Below are positions 9,791-64,000 of a DNA stretch of 64,000 nt, piece after piece (position 1 is the first letter of the stretch; each line of letters begins with the position of its first letter). Below the pieces are notes generated by a model. The model searched no databases. It saw only the letters and a program-made list of their open reading frames with translations, and was not told the origin of the DNA. Source of the DNA: Ridgeia piscesae. Its lineage: Eukaryota > Annelida > Polychaeta > Sabellida > Siboglinidae. A program made the translations under genes and the position numbers. The stretch is from the NCBI GenBank assembly GCA_025642075.2, contig JAODUO010001182.1, positions 1-64,000 of the forward strand, in the 5' to 3' direction.

Positions 9791-11107
9791 GGATGTTGTT
9801 GCATCTAAGATTTACGTAAAAACTAACTACCGATACCTATAGTCAAGAACCTCTTATTTATGCCAGTAGCTTATTTGAACAACCTAGTTGAATACATATA
9901 ATTAAAATTAAATGGACAACACCATTGTGATAAAAAACAACTCGACATCGTCAGTACTTACTCCTTTCAATCTGCCAGTTACCAAATTGAGATGATGTCC
10001 CTAGTTTGCGTTGCTGAATTTGTTTTGGCACTGCAACTACTAAAACTATCACGTCTGCATGATACATATGGCAGAGTAAAAGTGTAATTCTAAATTGAAT
10101 ATAATATGCTAAACCATGATGAGTTGGCATATTCCGTGGCAAGGAAATTTAACACATCATAACAGTTTCATAGTAAGACACCCTGGGTACTGAATGATCA
10201 CATATCAGGGACATGTCCCAATACGTCAGCCACCAATAAACCATTGATTGTAGCTACAAATTGTTAGATTGAATGGTATTGGTCCCTATGCAATAATTAT
10301 TTTTATTTGTTTCCCTGTAAAGGGAGGGTGCCAGCTCCTCTGCCCAGAATAGGCGGAACAGTAATTTGTAACAGGAAGTCTGCTGTCTAGAACGTGGGAA
10401 AGTTAAACATCAAAGGGTATTGCGGTTAACTCTGCTCACCTTGGCATTATTGTCAATTAATTTGGTTTTGAAACTGGATGTTTTGTTTACCATTTGAACG
10501 TGTTGCAGGCAGAATCTTTCAAATTGCAAACATTGCTTCAAACTTTATAAAGTAACTACACTCAAATTGGCAGTAAACCATTAAATGAAAAACTAAAGCC
10601 TAGGAGATGGCATCTTGCTTTAACAACCACTGCCATAAACTGACTGTTGGTAGAATGAACACTATTCATTACTATGTCACTGCGCTCTATGTAAGACATA
10701 CACAGTAAGGTACCAGGTAGATTTACCCACATGGTTTATGAAGGAAAAAACTACAAATTATGTACACACATATATATATATAATATATATAATTTATTTT
10801 GTGCATCACATTTCAACTAAACATGCATTCGGAAACTAAAACCGAAACAGTAAAAAATCTAAGATCCCTACGTAACATGACACATTATATGAGAACAGTG
10901 ACCGTATTTCATCTTGACTATCTCATGTCATCTAGCCACAGAAACTGGGCTGATGAAAACTAGAGAAATTACATCCCAAGCTGCATTGACTTAAAATTCT
11001 AAGTTACCATAATAATCTTGGTATTTCTAGAATTCCATTTGGCAACATTTGGCGTATTTTATGAAGAATAAATGCATAGTTTGGATGACATGAATGAACT
11101 CGGCTGC
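9791..11107. other. Intergenic sequence downstream of ASH2L
   Basis: AT-rich sequence with no supported gene. A short TA-rich run (tatatatata) lies near 10770-10790. No LINE or RNA signature was recognised. Confidence 0.4.
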
Positions 11108-11113
11108 TTTATT
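11108..11113 (-). promoter_or_regulatory. Polyadenylation signal AATAAA for ASH2L
   Basis: The plus-strand tttatt reads AATAAA on the ASH2L strand, about 153 nt past the stop codon at 11266-11268. This would give a short 3' UTR. No other canonical signal lies between the stop and this site. Confidence 0.6.
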
Positions 11114-11265
11114 ACATATAAGAGATGCTCTAGGAGGCAGACAGCTATTTAGAAATCTGGATGCAGCGTCAACAATTCTGTGCATGAGAACTTGTGACAG
11201 AACACTGGCTGCTTGCAGAGAAACTCCACATTGGAGATACTTTAGTTTAAAATTAATCTGTTCAT

Positions 11266-61768
<50,503 letters not shown>

Positions 61769-62079
61769 CTGCAACATCAACAGATTCATAAAATACAACC
61801 ATAACGGTCCTTCTGGTCATAACTGTGAGGTATTGATTGCTCAAAGCAGGTAGTCTTTGCAGGAATAAATGATGACTTGAATGGTCAAAGTGTCACCCAG
61901 GATTGCTCAGAGCCATTTAGAAGCCCTGAAAAAAAACGATGTTTCATTTTAAAAGTTTATTGCTGCCACAATTATTTTAATATGTATTTAATTTGGACCT
62001 TATGCTATGATATTAATTTAGTAAACAGTTGCATCACACTATCATACATCTGCATATGCCAGTCCACTAGCAGTATCAA
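61769..62079 (-). other. ASH2L upstream intron or 5' region
   Basis: The missing first ASH2L coding exon is expected upstream of 61768. No convincing exon with an initiator Met and a phase-1 donor was found here or up to 64000; most of the rest is LINE relic. Confidence 0.4.
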
Positions 62080-63473
62080 ATGAAGCATACACCAGATCTG
62101 ATTTGCCACATTTCACAGCTGTTCCAAGTACATTGTCTTAGTAATCTTCTTCTTGAGGACATAACCAGCATGCTAGATGACTGTAAAGTCAATGATGTGA
62201 TGTATTTACACTTTAATTATCTTGATGAAGACACATTTATGTTCAGTATTGAAGTGTTCTGATGATACAAAAATCTAAGAGGATGGGTCTGATTACCAAG
62301 AGTAGAGAACAGCTAAAATATGACCTCTTCTTCTTCCGGATATCACCTAGCCTCAACATGCTGAGGATACAGGCGGGCGAACAGGAAAAATCATAAATAT
62401 TTTCTTTTTCTTTTAGGGTGCAATGCAGTATATCAGAACAGTAATTAGTGTATGTAAACAGTAATGCGTGCAAAAGAACTAGTTATATAAAAAAGTGGAA
62501 TAATGCAGAGTCTGGATATTGCTCTTAAAGGAATGAAGGCTGTTTTTATTTACAACATGTTGAGGGAGGGAGTTCCAAAGTCGAATGGTACTTGGGAAAA
62601 AAGAATACAAGTGGTAATTACATCTGGAGTTTGGGATAAGGTAACACAAGGAATACTGTTTTCTAGTAACTGTGTTTACAGGGATGAGATATGTTTTTGC
62701 TGGTATACCTGGACAAGACAGTAACATGGTCTGAGAAGTGGCTGATGCAATTCAATACAGATAAATGTAAGACAGTATGCATGGGCTACAGTAACCCATA
62801 ACAGGTGTATATAATTGGAAGTAAAGATCTTGTGGAGGATCTTGACATGTTTCATAAACCAGTAGCTGGGAGTAGCTAGTGCTTGGAAGTGACAAAAAGT
62901 AGAAACAGAGTAGTCGGCCACATTAAACAAACAATTAGCAATAAATATGCAGGAACACTGTGTCCTCGAGCAGAGAGACCATATTTAGAGTACTGCATAC
63001 AAGCTTGGAACCATTAGCTCAAACGAGACATAACTAAACTTGGACACATACAGAGATGGGCTACAACTTAGCTCATCATGGGCCTGATAGACCCATGATG
63101 TCTCTTTTGTTTTGTCGTGTGAGGTTTGTCATTTGAGGACAGTCTGGGGGTCTGTGGTTTAATATAATCTAAAGAATGAAGAAAAAGGGGAGACATGATG
63201 CAAACTTTTAGATTCTTTAAAAAAAGGAGATGGGTCCTCTAAGGTTTTTTTTCCCCAACACTACAGCTCAATTTAACCAGTAAGACAATGACAGTACTAT
63301 TTTATTTTAAAGCACAGATTCTGCCTAGAAAGAAGAAACAATTCTTCTCTCAGCAAAATGCTAACCATTGGAATTCACTTCCCCAGAGTGCAGATATCAC
63401 TACCAGTTGGAATCAGACCACATTTGCATTTTCCATAGGCGACCATTATAACGTTTCCTTCATTTCCTACTAA
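62080..63473 (+). mobile_element. CR1-like LINE ORF2 relic, interrupted
   Basis: On the plus strand, broken pieces of ORF2 occur in order: DCKVNDVMYLHFN (RT motif A region, about 62185), DDTKI (about 62264), TVTWSEKWLMQFNTDKCKTV (about 62720), AERPYLEYCIQAWN (about 62975) and QFFSQQNANHWNSLPQSAD (about 63340). This matches the usual layout of RT and C-terminus. Stops and deletions, including loss of part of motif B, show that it is dead. A second LINE of opposite strand sits between the second and third pieces. Confidence 0.78.
62318..62727 (-). mobile_element. LINE C-terminus inserted into the plus-strand LINE
   Basis: The minus strand encodes RKQYSLCYLIPNSRCNYHL, then YSFFPSTIRLWNSLPQHVV and SLHSFKSNIQTL. 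It is the C-terminus of another LINE (usual SFFP.TI..WNSLP). The 3' UTR runs to about 62325 and ends in gatatccggaagaagaag, a GAA-type tail. It lies exactly where the plus-strand LINE is interrupted. The flanks tatgacct and tatacct may be a decayed target-site duplication. Confidence 0.7.
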
Positions 63474-64000
63474 TCTTGAAGAGCTCTGTTATTGAAAATT
63501 TCACAGCATATTTATATAGATAGATCCATAGACAGAAGTTCTGTGAAAAATGTGTGTACTTTTAATACCTCAGGCTCCCACAAACTTTTTTCAAACCTTA
63601 CACCCATCCTAATTTCGCTGCTTGCAACACCCACGGATTGCCCTTGATTACATTACCAAGCAAAATGACAACTATACTAATACGCAGAAATGCACCGACT
63701 GACAGCTGTCATAATTTGACAGCTCTCATGCCACGGCAGCCACGCTGCACAAAAACATAATTTCTAATCACTCCACACTACATATGTGCTCACATATAAT
63801 CAGACAACCTGCACAATGCTGCTTTTAAAGGATACTCTTTTGGGAATGGCGGATGAGCACCTTATTGTGGTCTTACATCAGTTGTAAACATGACAATATC
63901 AAATGTCACTCATATTGATTCATAAACAAACAGACATACTTTAAATAAGTAATGATAACTCCCTAGTCCTATCCCGACGGCGTAAATACAGATGCCGAGT
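63474..64000. other. Unassigned sequence at window end
   Basis: No supported exon. The only candidate for an ASH2L start is ATGG followed by gtgtaag (minus strand, 63607-63603), which would give Met directly joined to the basic GKRKRW segment. This is too short to trust. Confidence 0.25.

Overview
The window is animal genomic DNA: spliced genes with GT-AG introns, AT-rich intronic sequence, LINE and Ty3/gypsy retrotransposon debris, and many tandem repeats. The conserved gene, the LINE types (L2/CR1-like ends, PHD-finger LINE fragments) and a Mag-like gypsy element fit an invertebrate, probably marine and possibly spiralian. I cannot name the species.

Two genes can be built exon by exon. The first, on the minus strand, is ASH2L, the WRAD-core subunit of SET1/MLL histone H3K4 methyltransferases. 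Sixteen coding exons run from 61768 down to a stop codon at 11266-11268, with every intron phase matching. They encode 550 residues covering the PHD finger, winged helix, basic linker, SPRY domain and the C-terminal DPY30-binding helix. Only the extreme N-terminus is missing.

The second gene is on the plus strand and lies wholly inside the 35.7 kb ASH2L intron 14656-50354. Eleven exons from 31713 to 46448 join in frame to a 662-residue protein that I do not recognise. It has one membrane segment near the N-terminus, a juxtamembrane Cys triplet, a long basic and then Ser/His-rich tail, and a C-terminal T-L-V consistent with a class I PDZ ligand.

Layout: 1-2000 unassigned sequence and a broken LINE; 2008-3262 foldback repeats; 3262-6233 a gypsy element with a short 5' LTR, gag and pol up to RNase H, an RT lesion and no integrase or 3' LTR; 6240-7240 LINE debris; 7422-9790 a 28-bp minisatellite; 11108-14655 the 3' end of ASH2L with a 38-bp minisatellite touching the last exon; 14656-31700 intron with LINE pieces, a 33-bp repeat and a pure 943-bp CA run; 31713-48033 the nested gene; 48509-50338 a 91-bp higher-order repeat; 50355-61768 the 5' two-thirds of ASH2L, carrying an L2-like LINE, a 600-bp GT run and a 1.9-kb array of AP-1-like heptamers; 62080-63473 a LINE interrupted by a second, opposite LINE.

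The most interesting points are the nested antisense membrane-protein gene, the minisatellite that seems to have grown out of the ASH2L last-exon splice acceptor, and the AP-1-like array. Many long apparent reading frames here are only translated microsatellites.
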